15,968 bases of DNA. Origin: Chitinophagaceae bacterium. GTDB taxonomy: Bacteria; Bacteroidota; Bacteroidia; Chitinophagales; Chitinophagaceae. This document shows, one piece after another, positions 1 to 6,946 of the stretch (positions are counted from its first letter, which is position 1; every line of letters starts with the position of its first letter). The DNA lies in NCBI GenBank assembly GCA_016786525.1, contig JAEUVW010000281.1:1-15968 (forward strand), given 5' to 3'. Both the position numbers and the translations under genes were made by a program. The notes below the pieces were generated by a model. It made no database searches. It saw only the letters and a program-made list of their open reading frames with translations, and had not been told where the DNA came from.

Positions 1-2
1 GG

Positions 3-308
3 TACTTTACCGCGCTGAATAAGGATTTCAAATATCAGCTTACCTGTATGGGGCAATTTGCCCAGGCCATTGTACTGGAAGAAGTAAAAGACAACCAATT
101 CCGGATCAAAACAGACAAACCCAATGTAAAAGTAAGCTGGCAGGTAGCGGGCGTACGGCAGGATGCGGCAGCAAATTATTACCGTATTGCCGACGAAGTG
201 GAAAAACCCGCTGCCGAAAAAGGCTTTTATCTCGTACCCGAAGCCTATGGCAAAGGACCTGAAATGAACGCCTCCTATCGCAAAACGATGCAAAACGGCA
301 ACCAATAA
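3..308 (+). CDS. C-terminal end of a secreted/structural Bacteroidota protein (5'-truncated)
   Basis: The reading frame is open from the left edge and stops with TAA at 306-308, so only the last 101 residues are visible. The true start lies outside the window; the internal ATG at 48 is probably not the start. The visible part starts YFTALNKDFKYQLTC and contains the phrase VSWQVAGVRQDA, followed by an acidic EKPAAEKGFYLVPEAYG stretch. From memory this resembles the conserved C-terminal segment of long cell-surface or fibre-like proteins in Bacteroidetes, with no assigned biochemical role. It lies 36 nt before the T9SS protein gene and on the same strand, so the two are probably co-transcribed with the S74 protein further down. 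I see no catalytic motif. The coding assignment is good and the function is unknown. Confidence 0.75.
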   Translation, partial: YFTALNKDFKYQLTCMGQFAQAIVLEEVKDNQFRIKTDKPNVKVSWQVAGVRQDAAANYYRIADEVEKPAAEKGFYLVPEAYGKGPEMNASYRKTMQNGNQ

Positions 309-344
309 GCACCTCCTTTTTCTTAATTTCTAAAACACACTTTT

Positions 345-839
345 ATGAAGAAAATATTTTTCCTGGCCGCGGTAATGGGCGGAAGCCTGGCCGCCGGCGC
401 ACAAAGTGCAGACCGCCAGGTGCTGGGCAGCGGTGGCAGCAGTTTTGAAAATACCTCCGTACAGGTAGACTATACCGTCGGGGAAACGGTGATCCAATCC
501 GGGAGCAGTGGCAGCTATACGATCAGCCAGGGCTTCCAGCAAAACAATGCGAACACTACTGCTATCAGTGAAAAGCAACTGAACGTAGATTTTGTACTCT
601 ACCCTAATCCGGCACAGGACCACGTCACGCTGTCACTCAGCGCAGCCTCCTCTTTCGGTGTGCAATTGTCCCTGTCGGATATAGCCGGGAAGGTATGGTT
701 TACCGATACCAAAGAGGAACAGGTCAGCGGCTCCTATAAAAGGGACATCCCTCTGTCCGGCCTTGCCGGTGGTGTTTATTTTATCAACCTCTATACGGAT
801 AATGTCTTGTACAAGAGCATCCGTTTTGTCAAACAATAA
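345..839 (+). CDS. Small secreted protein with T9SS type A C-terminal sorting domain
   Basis: This is a 164-residue protein exported through Sec and then the type IX secretion system. Residues 1-19 form a signal peptide (MKKIFFLAAVMGGSLAAGA, probable cleavage before Q20). Residues about 25-66 are a short beta-rich segment with VDYTVGETVIQ and YTISQGFQQ. Residues about 80-164 are a type A sorting domain: YPNP at 86-89, a GGVYFINLY strand near 141-150, and the terminal KSIRFVKQ. In this family the sorting domain guides passage through the outer membrane and is usually removed when the protein is attached to the surface. The cargo left after removing both signals is only about 60 residues, far smaller than typical T9SS enzymes or adhesins. 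It is 34 nt upstream of the S74 gene and likely in the same operon. The family is clear; the job of the small cargo is unknown. Confidence 0.9.
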   Translation: MKKIFFLAAVMGGSLAAGAQSADRQVLGSGGSSFENTSVQVDYTVGETVIQSGSSGSYTISQGFQQNNANTTAISEKQLNVDFVLYPNPAQDHVTLSLSAASSFGVQLSLSDIAGKVWFTDTKEEQVSGSYKRDIPLSGLAGGVYFINLYTDNVLYKSIRFVKQ

Positions 840-873
840 AAAAAACTCAGCGTAATTAAAAAAATCAGTGCAT

Positions 874-2154
874 ATGAAAAAGTTATTACTCAGCCTGTCT
901 TCCTGCTTCTTTGTAGCAACAGCAGCTATGGCCCAGGCTCCCTCAATGGTCAGTTACCAGGCGGCAATACGTAATGCATCCGGCGTACCGATGGCTTCTA
1001 TGACCGTACCCGTGCGCTTTACCGTGCATGACAGTATCAGTACGGGCACCGTGGTGTTCCAGGAAACGAACTCTGTAAGCACCAATGCCCAGGGCATTAT
1101 GAATGTGATGATCGGCAGCGGTACGGCGGTGACCGGCACCTTCAATTCGATCAACTGGTACAATAACCCCAAATTCCTGGAGGTAGAAGTGGATGCCGGC
1201 GCCGGCTTAGTGAGCATCGGCACCCAGCAAATGGTCAGTGTGCCCTATGCCCAGTTTGCCAAAGGCGTACAGGCCACCAGCTCCGGCGGTACAGGCCTGC
1301 AGGGCACTACGACTTCCAGCCTGTGGTGGGGGTTTTATGAAAAGGGCCTGTACAGGGGCTATCTCGGTAGCTACTCCGGTAAAAATGAGGATGTGGACTT
1401 TGGTACCGGCGGCAGTAATACGGAGGGCAGCCTGCACCTGTGCATTACCGCCACACCGAAAATGACGATTGATTCCATAGGCCGGGTGGGTATCGGTACG
1501 CGCTATCCTAAAACGGAATTGACGATTTTTGATAAATTCGGTGGCCTGAGCAACATAGGTGATCATGGCGGATGGACCGGCATGGCACTTGCCAATAACA
1601 CCACGGGCCCGGTTAACGCTGTAGCAAACGGCGGCTCTTACCTGAGCTTCCTGTATGGAGCAACACCCACATCGAGCCTGACCAGCAAAATGCTGATGGA
1701 TGGCATCAGCAACGCCTTCCGCCCTACGAACGACAACGTCATGTCCTGCGGGGCCTCCGGCTACCGCTGGACCGCGGTATGGGCCGTAAACGGAACCATA
1801 CAGACCTCCGACGAGCGTTATAAGACCAATATACAGCCGCTGAGTACCGGCTTAAGTACATTGATGAAATTGAAACCGATCTCTTACAACTGGAAAAACG
1901 AGAACCTGCGCCTGGGTACGGGGGTAAACTATGGTTTTTCGGCGCAGGAGCTCAGCGAGACGGCGCCGGACCTGGTGATCCACGAAGCAGCAGGCATCGA
2001 CAGGGAAACCGGTAAACGGGGTTCGGACTATGCAGACGCCTACGGCGTGAAGTATGCCGAATTCACCCCTATGCTGGTAAAAGCCGTACAGGAGCAGCAG
2101 GCGATCATCGAAAAACTTGAAAAAAGGATCGCTGAACTGGAAGCCAGGAAATAA
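874..2154 (+). CDS. Fibre-like secreted protein with C-terminal peptidase S74 intramolecular chaperone
   Basis: The protein has 426 residues. A GTG at 868 is possible, but ATG 874 gives a clean signal peptide (MKKLLLSLSS..., cleavage near residues 20-22) and is preferred. Residues about 22-130 match the N-terminal domain common in Bacteroidetes fibre proteins (MVSYQAAIRN, later VSVPYAQFAKG). The middle contains fibre-style phrases such as IGRVGIGT. Residues about 310-426 form the S74 chaperone domain. The SDERYK motif places Ser312 and Lys317 five residues apart, matching the Ser-Lys dyad of phage endosialidase chaperones. The C-terminus (QEQQAIIEKLEKRIAELEA) is a coiled-coil stalk. In known members the domain trimerises the fibre and then cleaves itself off before the Ser. 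A surface trimeric fibre is therefore inferred, with a released C-terminal fragment of about 115 residues. No phage structural genes lie nearby. An intrinsic terminator follows 20 nt after the stop. Confidence 0.9.
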   Translation: MKKLLLSLSSCFFVATAAMAQAPSMVSYQAAIRNASGVPMASMTVPVRFTVHDSISTGTVVFQETNSVSTNAQGIMNVMIGSGTAVTGTFNSINWYNNPKFLEVEVDAGAGLVSIGTQQMVSVPYAQFAKGVQATSSGGTGLQGTTTSSLWWGFYEKGLYRGYLGSYSGKNEDVDFGTGGSNTEGSLHLCITATPKMTIDSIGRVGIGTRYPKTELTIFDKFGGLSNIGDHGGWTGMALANNTTGPVNAVANGGSYLSFLYGATPTSSLTSKMLMDGISNAFRPTNDNVMSCGASGYRWTAVWAVNGTIQTSDERYKTNIQPLSTGLSTLMKLKPISYNWKNENLRLGTGVNYGFSAQELSETAPDLVIHEAAGIDRETGKRGSDYADAYGVKYAEFTPMLVKAVQEQQAIIEKLEKRIAELEARK

Positions 2155-2174
2155 AGTGCTTCTTCATTCTTCTG

Positions 2175-2209
2175 AAAAAACCTCCGGAACACAAACCGGG
2201 GGTTTTTTT
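2175..2209 (+). terminator. Intrinsic terminator after the S74 gene
   Basis: The arms are 2175-2187 (AAAAAACCTCCGG) and 2196-2208 (CCGGGGGTTTTTT), with an 8-nt loop. They pair along 13 positions with a single G-U wobble, and the 3' arm runs into a 7-T tract. The site ends the likely three-gene secreted-protein transcript. Confidence 0.9.
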
Positions 2210-2229
2210 ATGCCGGAAAGACTGCATCG

Positions 2230-2290
2230 AAACCTATAAGGTTTTTGAAACCTTATAGGTTTAACGGTTTTTGAAACCCTGTAAGTCTTT
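2230..2290. repeat. Perfect 15-bp-arm palindrome plus a degenerate partial copy
   Basis: Positions 2230-2244 (AAACCTATAAGGTTT) and 2248-2262 (AAACCTTATAGGTTT) are exact reverse complements around a 3-nt TTG spacer. A second copy of the core GGTTTTTGAAACC occurs at 2266-2278, exactly 26 bp after the first at 2240-2252, and decays into GTAAGTCTTT. It sits between the terminator of the previous unit and the promoter of the E1 gene. There is no adjacent U tract beyond the internal Ts, and a terminator already exists upstream, so it looks like a dispersed REP/BIME-like element. From memory, similar palindromes recur in Bacteroidetes genomes; this window shows only one site. Confidence 0.75.
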
Positions 2291-2324
2291 AAAAATGCAA
2301 GCCTTAATTCTCGGCCGGCAGGAT

Positions 2325-2332
2325 TACCTTTG
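2325..2332 (+). promoter_or_regulatory. Bacteroidota -7 box (TACCTTTG) for the E1 gene
   Basis: TACCTTTG matches the Bacteroidota TAnnTTTG consensus exactly. It lies 22 nt before ATG 2355, which implies a leader of about 15 nt and supports that start over the in-frame upstream ATG at 2295. No convincing TTTG -33 box is seen at the usual spacing. Confidence 0.45.
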
Positions 2333-2354
2333 TCCCTCATTATTTCAGCGTATT

Positions 2355-4334
2355 ATGGAGTTCCGGAAAAAGGGATTGTCAACAGAACAATTATTGCAAC
2401 TGTATACTGAATTGCTTCGGCCAAGGATGATCGAAGAAAAAATGCTGGTCTTGCTGCGCCAGGGCAGGATCAGTAAATGGTTCAGCGGTATCGGCCAGGA
2501 GGCCATAGCTGTAGGCACCACGCTGGCACTGGACGAAGATGAGTACATCATGCCCCTGCACCGCAACCTGGGCGTATTTACCGCACGGAAAATCCCTTTT
2601 GCCAAGCTGTTCATGCAATGGCAGGGCAGTAAAGACGGCTTTTCCAAAGGCAGGGAGCGTTCCTTCCACTTCGGCACCAACGAATACCATATTTGCGGCA
2701 TGATCTCCCACCTGGGCCCGCAGATGGCCCTGGCAGACGGGGTGGCCCTGGCCCATAAACTGAATAAAGAAGCAAAAGTTTCTGTAGCCTTCAGTGGCGA
2801 CGGGGGCACCAGCGAAGGCGATTTTCATGAGGCACTCAACGTAGCCGCCGTCTGGAACCTGCCGGTCATTTTCATCATAGAAAATAACGGGTATGGGCTC
2901 AGCACGCCCGTGAACGAGCAGTATGCCTGTGCACAGCTTGCCGACCGCGCGGTCGGTTATGGCATGAAAGGCATCACCATAGACGGCAACAATATCCTTG
3001 AAGTGTACAATACGGTAAAGGAAGCCCGGGAATATTGCATCAAAGAACAAAAACCCATCCTGATCGAATGCATGACCTTCCGCATGCGCGGGCATGAAGA
3101 GGCCAGTGGTGTGAAGTATGTTCCGAAAGAGCTGTTTGAGACCTGGGGCAAAAAGGACCCTTTAAGCAATTACGAACAGTACCTGCAACAGGAAGGCCTT
3201 TTGTCCGACCAGGATATCGAGCGGATCAGGGAAGGCATCCGGAAAGAAATTGAAGACGGTATCGCTGAAGGCTTTGCCGCAGCCGCGATCGTACCCGATA
3301 CGGCAGAAGAAGTAAACGATATTTATAAGGCACACAACGGCGCTGCCCGGGCTCCGCAGGGCAATGCTTCTTCGGAAATGAAGATGATACAGGCCATCAG
3401 CGATGCCATGAGGATCTCGATGAAAAAGTACCCGGAACTGGTCCTGATGGGGCAGGATATCGCAGAGTACGGCGGGGCGTTTAAAGTCACGGAAGGCTTT
3501 GTGGAGGAATTTGGTAAAGAGCGGGTACGCAATACCCCGATCTGCGAAAGCGCTATCGTCGGTGCGGCCCTGGGCCTGTCGCTGAAAGGCTACAAGTCGA
3601 TGATGGAAATGCAGTTTGCCGACTTTGTTACCGTGGGCTTTAACCAGATCATCAACAACCTGGCCAAGATCCACTACCGCTGGGGGCAGAACGCCGACGT
3701 GGTGGTGCGTATGCCTACAGGCGGCGGGGTCGGGGCAGGGCCTTTCCATTCCCAGAGCAACGAAGCCTGGTTCGTCCATACCCCCGGCCTGAAAGTGGTC
3801 TACCCCTCTACCCCGGAAGATGCCAAAGGTTTGCTGATCGCTTCTTTCGACGACCCTAATCCTGTTATTTTCTTCGAGCACAAAGCCCTGTACCGCAGCG
3901 TATCCGGCCCGGTACCCGAAGGCGACTATTCCGTAGAGATCGGCAAAGCCCGGCTGGTACAGGAGGGTTCGGATGCCAGCATCATTACCTATGGCTCCGG
4001 CGTACACTGGGCGAAAGAGTATGCGGCGAAACACCCGGAGCTTTCCCTGGACATCCTGGACCTGCGTACCTTGCTACCCCTGGACTACGAGGCGATCAAG
4101 GCCTCCGTGGCACGTACAGGCAAGGTGATGATCCTGCATGAAGATACACTGATCGGGGGCATCGGCGGCGAACTTTCCGCCTGGATCACGGAGCACTGCT
4201 TCAAACAGCTGGATGCGCCCGTACTGCGCTGCGCCAGCCTGGACACACCCGTTCCTTTTTCCATAGAGCTGGAACAGAACTTCCTGGCCAAAGCGCGCAT
4301 AGAAGAAGTCATGAAAAAACTGTTGGCTTACTAG
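2355..4334 (+). CDS. Fused alpha-beta E1 of a 2-oxo acid dehydrogenase (branched-chain type favoured)
   Basis: This thiamine-diphosphate enzyme decarboxylates a 2-oxo acid and transfers the acyl group to the lipoyl group of E2. It is cytoplasmic. The 659 residues hold both E1 chains. The alpha half (about 15-320) has the ThDP/Mg motif GDGGTSEGD at 148-156 and NN at 177-178, 30 residues after its start, as expected. A linker around 320-345 leads to the beta half: pyrimidine-binding domain at about 345-520 with the cofactor-activating Glu in ICESAIVGAA (E398), then the transketolase C-terminal domain at about 535-650. The segment SKGRERSFHFGTNE resembles branched-chain E1 alpha more than pyruvate E1 alpha, but the substrate cannot be fixed from sequence alone. 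No E2 or E3 gene is in the window. In-frame starts exist at 2271 (TTG) and 2295 (ATG); 2355 is chosen because of the promoter box and because homology begins there. Single-chain E1 is known in Bacteroidetes. Confidence 0.92.
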   Translation: MEFRKKGLSTEQLLQLYTELLRPRMIEEKMLVLLRQGRISKWFSGIGQEAIAVGTTLALDEDEYIMPLHRNLGVFTARKIPFAKLFMQWQGSKDGFSKGRERSFHFGTNEYHICGMISHLGPQMALADGVALAHKLNKEAKVSVAFSGDGGTSEGDFHEALNVAAVWNLPVIFIIENNGYGLSTPVNEQYACAQLADRAVGYGMKGITIDGNNILEVYNTVKEAREYCIKEQKPILIECMTFRMRGHEEASGVKYVPKELFETWGKKDPLSNYEQYLQQEGLLSDQDIERIREGIRKEIEDGIAEGFAAAAIVPDTAEEVNDIYKAHNGAARAPQGNASSEMKMIQAISDAMRISMKKYPELVLMGQDIAEYGGAFKVTEGFVEEFGKERVRNTPICESAIVGAALGLSLKGYKSMMEMQFADFVTVGFNQIINNLAKIHYRWGQNADVVVRMPTGGGVGAGPFHSQSNEAWFVHTPGLKVVYPSTPEDAKGLLIASFDDPNPVIFFEHKALYRSVSGPVPEGDYSVEIGKARLVQEGSDASIITYGSGVHWAKEYAAKHPELSLDILDLRTLLPLDYEAIKASVARTGKVMILHEDTLIGGIGGELSAWITEHCFKQLDAPVLRCASLDTPVPFSIELEQNFLAKARIEEVMKKLLAY

Positions 4335-4425
4335 CGCATAAGACCGGCTGCGCTACCCTGCACCGATCAATGAATTAAAAGCTTATTTTGCGGCTGCGTA
4401 AACAATAAAAGAAGACACCCTTCAA

Positions 4426-5193
4426 ATGAAGCATTTACCGAATATCCTTACCCTGGGCAATCTTTTTTGCGGCTGTATTGCCATTGCCTTTATCATGAGC
4501 TCCCAGCCTTACCTCGTAGAGCTGGGCGGTGTTCCCTATTGGATCACCGGCACGGAGCAGGCCTACTGGGGCTCTGTGTTTATTGCGATAGCAGCGGTGC
4601 TGGATGTGCTGGATGGCCTGGCAGCACGCACATTGAAATTGTTTTCCCCGATTGGTAAAGACCTGGATTCGCTGGCAGACTGCGTGAGCTTTGGCGTGGC
4701 CCCGTCCATGATCCTGTTCAAGATGCTCTGGGCGGCCAATATTGCCCAGCCCGACGCTATGGAAGTGAGCATGTGGTCTATGACACCGGCATTTTTGGTG
4801 GCCTGCTTCGGCGCCCTGAGGCTGGCCCGTTTTAATGTATCTGCCGCTACCGGCTCTACGTTTACAGGTCTTCCCATTCCCGCTGTCGGTATTTTTATCG
4901 CCTCTTTTCCGCTGATCAATTTATACGTACCGTCTGCAGGGGTATATTTTAAACATACCTGGGTGTTGTATGCCATTATTGCGCTGGTTTCCTGGCTGAT
5001 GGTTTCCAGGATCACCTTCTTTAAACTGATGCCCTCGCGCTGGGATCTGAAGAGCCTGTGGCCGCGCCTTACTTTGATCGCAGCAGCCATTGTATTGTTC
5101 CCGTTCATCAGCTTCGCAGCCATACCGGTATTGTTCGTCCTGTACATTATCCTGTCCCTGGTCTACCGCAACCAGAACCCGGTGAAGCAATAG
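4426..5193 (+). CDS. pssA: CDP-diacylglycerol-serine O-phosphatidyltransferase
   Basis: This membrane enzyme condenses CDP-diacylglycerol with L-serine to give phosphatidylserine, the precursor of phosphatidylethanolamine. The 255 residues contain the full CDP-alcohol phosphotransferase motif: D60, D63-G64, A67-R68, G77, D81 and D85, the D-x2-DG-x2-AR-x8-G-x3-D-x3-D pattern that binds the metal and CDP. The N-terminus (KHLPNILTLGNLFCGCIAIAF) is typical of the serine transferase rather than PgsA. Several hydrophobic helices follow at about 8-25, 48-60, 95-130, 150-168, 180-195 and 215-248. It lies 91 nt after the E1 gene on the same strand. A near-consensus TTATTTTG box at 4383-4390 (one mismatch) could give it its own promoter. 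The gene-free octamer region follows its stop. Confidence 0.9.
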   Translation: MKHLPNILTLGNLFCGCIAIAFIMSSQPYLVELGGVPYWITGTEQAYWGSVFIAIAAVLDVLDGLAARTLKLFSPIGKDLDSLADCVSFGVAPSMILFKMLWAANIAQPDAMEVSMWSMTPAFLVACFGALRLARFNVSAATGSTFTGLPIPAVGIFIASFPLINLYVPSAGVYFKHTWVLYAIIALVSWLMVSRITFFKLMPSRWDLKSLWPRLTLIAAAIVLFPFISFAAIPVLFVLYIILSLVYRNQNPVKQ

Positions 5194-5515
5194 CCAGTCC
5201 GTTCCCGCAACGGATGACCGTGCAATGATCAGTTGGGTTTACGTTACACACATTGACACATTAACCCGATTGCCTCATTAACCAATTGATACATTGAACA
5301 CAGACTTGTGTAGAGGTCCCTCCTGGCGTAGGGATGACCGTGTAAAGGTCAGTGGGGTTCACATGACACACATTGCCCACATTAGGTAATTGCCTAAATT
5401 GACCAATTACCACATTGCCCAATTGTCCCATTACCCACATTACCCGATTGCCTCATTAGCCAATTGACACATTGACACATTGACGAATTGTCCGATTAAC
5501 CAATTGCCGCATCAG
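5194..5515. repeat. Gene-free region with a degenerate octamer array and a 120-bp-spaced duplication
   Basis: No gene is seen here. Positions 5249-5297 and 5369-5511 are built of units of the form nC(C/A)nATT(G/A), for example ACACATTG, ACCAATTG and TCCGATTA. The ATT anchors fall at 5252, 5260, 5269, 5277, 5285 and 5293, then at 5372 and on to 5503, nearly always 8 bp apart and sometimes 9, giving about 24 units. The last unit ends 5 nt before the stop of the convergent lipoprotein gene. A second level of repetition is visible: 5211-5255 matches 5331-5375 at about 37 of 45 positions, exactly 120 bp apart. A period of 8 is incompatible with a coding repeat. It lies between convergent genes, so it is in the 3' region of both. 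Confidence 0.8.
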
Positions 5516-6061
5516 CTACAGCACCGCAAAAACATGCTGCCGTAACCGGTCTATATTCTTTTCCGTTTTGCCGGAAGCAACATAGGTACGGGACTGACCG
5601 TTGCTATAGACTTTGATAGACCAGTCTGTATGATCGAACAGGGCTTTAAGGTTGTCCAGGCCCGTTATCGTACTGAAGCGGTTGATATACTCGCCATGCC
5701 CCCTGTCTGAAAACATATGGGTCAGGGGTTTTAGCAGGACAGAGGTCGTACCGCTGATGATGCGCATGCTGTCTACCGATTTAAGCACCTGCTCATCCAG
5801 TACAGAAAACTTAATGGATACAGTATCTGTGCTCACGTTTTTATGACTGAATGTAAAATCCATGTCGATAGCCCCTTTCCCGGCCTGGGTTTTAAAATGC
5901 AAAGGCTTCAGGAAATACATCGTATGACCGTTACCGGCCAGGAAGGTCTCATACAGGCTCTTGCCTGCTTTAACAGCTGCAGGCCGAATGGTCAGGCAGC
6001 CGGTGAACACAAAGGATAACAGGACTGCGGCAAAGCTCTTTTGAAAATATTTCTGAAACAT
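5516..6061 (-). CDS. Putative lipoprotein of unknown function
   Basis: This 181-residue protein begins with a lipoprotein signal: a hydrophobic stretch at about 10-20 ending in the lipobox VFTGC, with Cys22 as the lipidated residue. The following LTIRP places no Asp next to the Cys. The rest is predicted to be beta-rich (for example KGAIDMDFTFSHKNVSTDTV), with a charged helical tail (KTEKNIDRLRQHVF). I do not recognise the family and see no catalytic motif. It is 10 nt downstream of the 6072-6569 lipoprotein gene, so the two are almost certainly co-transcribed and may act together in the envelope. Its stop is bordered by the octamer array, which would lie in the transcript's 3' end. Confidence 0.75.
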   Translation of the reverse strand: MFQKYFQKSFAAVLLSFVFTGCLTIRPAAVKAGKSLYETFLAGNGHTMYFLKPLHFKTQAGKGAIDMDFTFSHKNVSTDTVSIKFSVLDEQVLKSVDSMRIISGTTSVLLKPLTHMFSDRGHGEYINRFSTITGLDNLKALFDHTDWSIKVYSNGQSRTYVASGKTEKNIDRLRQHVFAVL

Positions 6062-6071
6062 AAACGCGTAT

Positions 6072-6569
6072 CTATTTAATGATCCTGGCCTTCAGTTGTG
6101 CTTCCGACAGTCGTGTGGCGGCGACTTGCGCATCTTTGCTTACCGCATACACGCAGATCATCGAAGTACTATCCAGAGGCTGGATATATTCTGTAAGATA
6201 AAGGGAATCTTTGATAAAGCAGCGGTAAAAAGCCGTATTGCTTTCACTGAGCTGCAGAACGGTGTCGGCCATTGGCTTTTCTTTCCTGAAGGCGGCCAGC
6301 TTGCCCAAAGTGGTATGAAAAGGGATGCCCAGGTAAATGCGGTATTCTTTTCCCTCAATGACCCGGTACAGGGGAACCTGTACCTGCTCCATATTGTTGA
6401 AATACTTTGTGTACGGGATCTGCGCCAGGGAGTCGCGGTCTGCCAGCTGCTCCGTGCTGTCTGTAGCAAACTTAAAGCCGTTGAACAAGGTCAGCTCCTT
6501 TTCATTTTCCCGGCTGCAGGACGTCCAGAGCAGGAACAGGCAGGCAATGGCTAAAATCTTTGTCTTCAT
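6072..6569 (-). CDS. Putative lipoprotein of unknown function, first of a two-gene unit
   Basis: The protein has 165 residues. Its N-terminus MKTKILAIACLFLLWTSC is a lipoprotein signal with Cys18 as the modified residue, followed by a polar SRENEKE tether. The remaining roughly 140 residues are mixed alpha/beta with many aromatic residues (for example YTKYFNNMEQVQVPLYRV and KEYRIYLGIPF). No catalytic signature or known family was recognised. The ATG at 6567-6569 lies just downstream of the terminator of the TRL gene (6590-6622), leaving only about 20 nt. It therefore depends either on a compact promoter overlapping that terminator or on read-through. It overlaps no other gene and is followed after 10 nt by the second lipoprotein gene. 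Confidence 0.75.
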   Translation of the reverse strand: MKTKILAIACLFLLWTSCSRENEKELTLFNGFKFATDSTEQLADRDSLAQIPYTKYFNNMEQVQVPLYRVIEGKEYRIYLGIPFHTTLGKLAAFRKEKPMADTVLQLSESNTAFYRCFIKDSLYLTEYIQPLDSTSMICVYAVSKDAQVAATRLSEAQLKARIIK

Positions 6570-6589
6570 AAACTGGTATTATTGCTGCT

Positions 6590-6622
6590 AAAAAAACAAG
6601 GTGCAGCTATAGCTACACCTTG
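6590..6622 (-). terminator. Intrinsic terminator of the TRL-family gene
   Basis: The stem arms are 6597-6608 (CAAGGTGCAGCT) and 6611-6622 (AGCTACACCTTG). They are complementary except for one mismatch and have a 2-bp centre, so the apical pairs probably open into a small loop. On the minus strand the stem is followed at once by seven Ts (A tract at 6590-6596). It lies 25 nt past the TRL stop and separates that gene from the lipoprotein pair. Confidence 0.85.
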
Positions 6623-6646
6623 ATATCATTCAGTTAAAGCAGTAGC

Positions 6647-6925
6647 TTATTCTCCTGTAACGATTGTTTCGTAAGTACCATAGATACCCAGGATGCTGGT
6701 TTGTTTGATATCTACTGTAGAGATTTTAGTGATACCACCGTTTTTAGCAGCACTGCGGATAGAAGCGTCCTGGTTGAAGGCCAGTACACTCAGGATGATT
6801 GTAGCTTTAGAACGGCCAACTTTGTTACCAACGGTATTGCTTGTAGCGTTTACAGGCATAGTCAGGGAGCAGCTTGACAGCAGGGCTACTGCTGAAGCCA
6901 GCATAGCGATTTTCATTTTTTTCAT
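6647..6925 (-). CDS. TRL-like family small lipoprotein
   Basis: This 92-residue protein starts MKKMKIAMLASAVALLSSC, a lipoprotein signal with Cys19 as the lipidation site. The mature part has the run ATSNTVGNKVG, then AAKNGGITKISTVD, and ends with LGIYGTYETIVTGE. I recognise these as hallmarks of the TRL (tRNA-associated locus) family of small secreted bacterial proteins, whose function is unknown. Its length is usual for the family. It is flanked by a consensus promoter (7085-7115) and its own terminator, making it a single-gene unit with an unusually long leader of about 150 nt. Start ATG 6923-6925 is used; an internal Met4 is also possible. The family name is from memory. The lipoprotein call is visible directly. 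Confidence 0.8.
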   Translation of the reverse strand: MKKMKIAMLASAVALLSSCSLTMPVNATSNTVGNKVGRSKATIILSVLAFNQDASIRSAAKNGGITKISTVDIKQTSILGIYGTYETIVTGE

Positions 6926-6946
6926 AAAAAGATTGTTTTAAAGGTC

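Noticed and set aside
868..873. GTG start for the S74 gene
   Set aside because: It would add only two residues before an ideal signal peptide; ATG 874 is preferred.
874..2154. Prophage tail-fibre gene
   Set aside because: The S74 domain is phage-like, but there is a Sec signal peptide, a T9SS neighbour and no other phage gene in the window.
2391..3095. Minus-strand ORF of 234 codons inside the E1 alpha region
   Set aside because: It is an antisense shadow of the thiamine-diphosphate-binding domain, with no motif of its own.
3162..4034. Long minus-strand ORF (290 codons) inside the E1 gene
   Set aside because: It is antisense to the conserved E1 linker and beta-domain regions, and its translation is rich in residues typical of shadow frames. 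It is explained by codon bias of the real gene.
2355..4334. Fused E1 as a sequencing or assembly artefact joining two genes
   Set aside because: Single-chain alpha-beta E1 proteins are known in Bacteroidetes, and the linker reads through without frame change or stop.
5249..5511. CRISPR-like repeat array
   Set aside because: Units are only 8 bp, degenerate and contiguous without spacers, and no cas genes are present.
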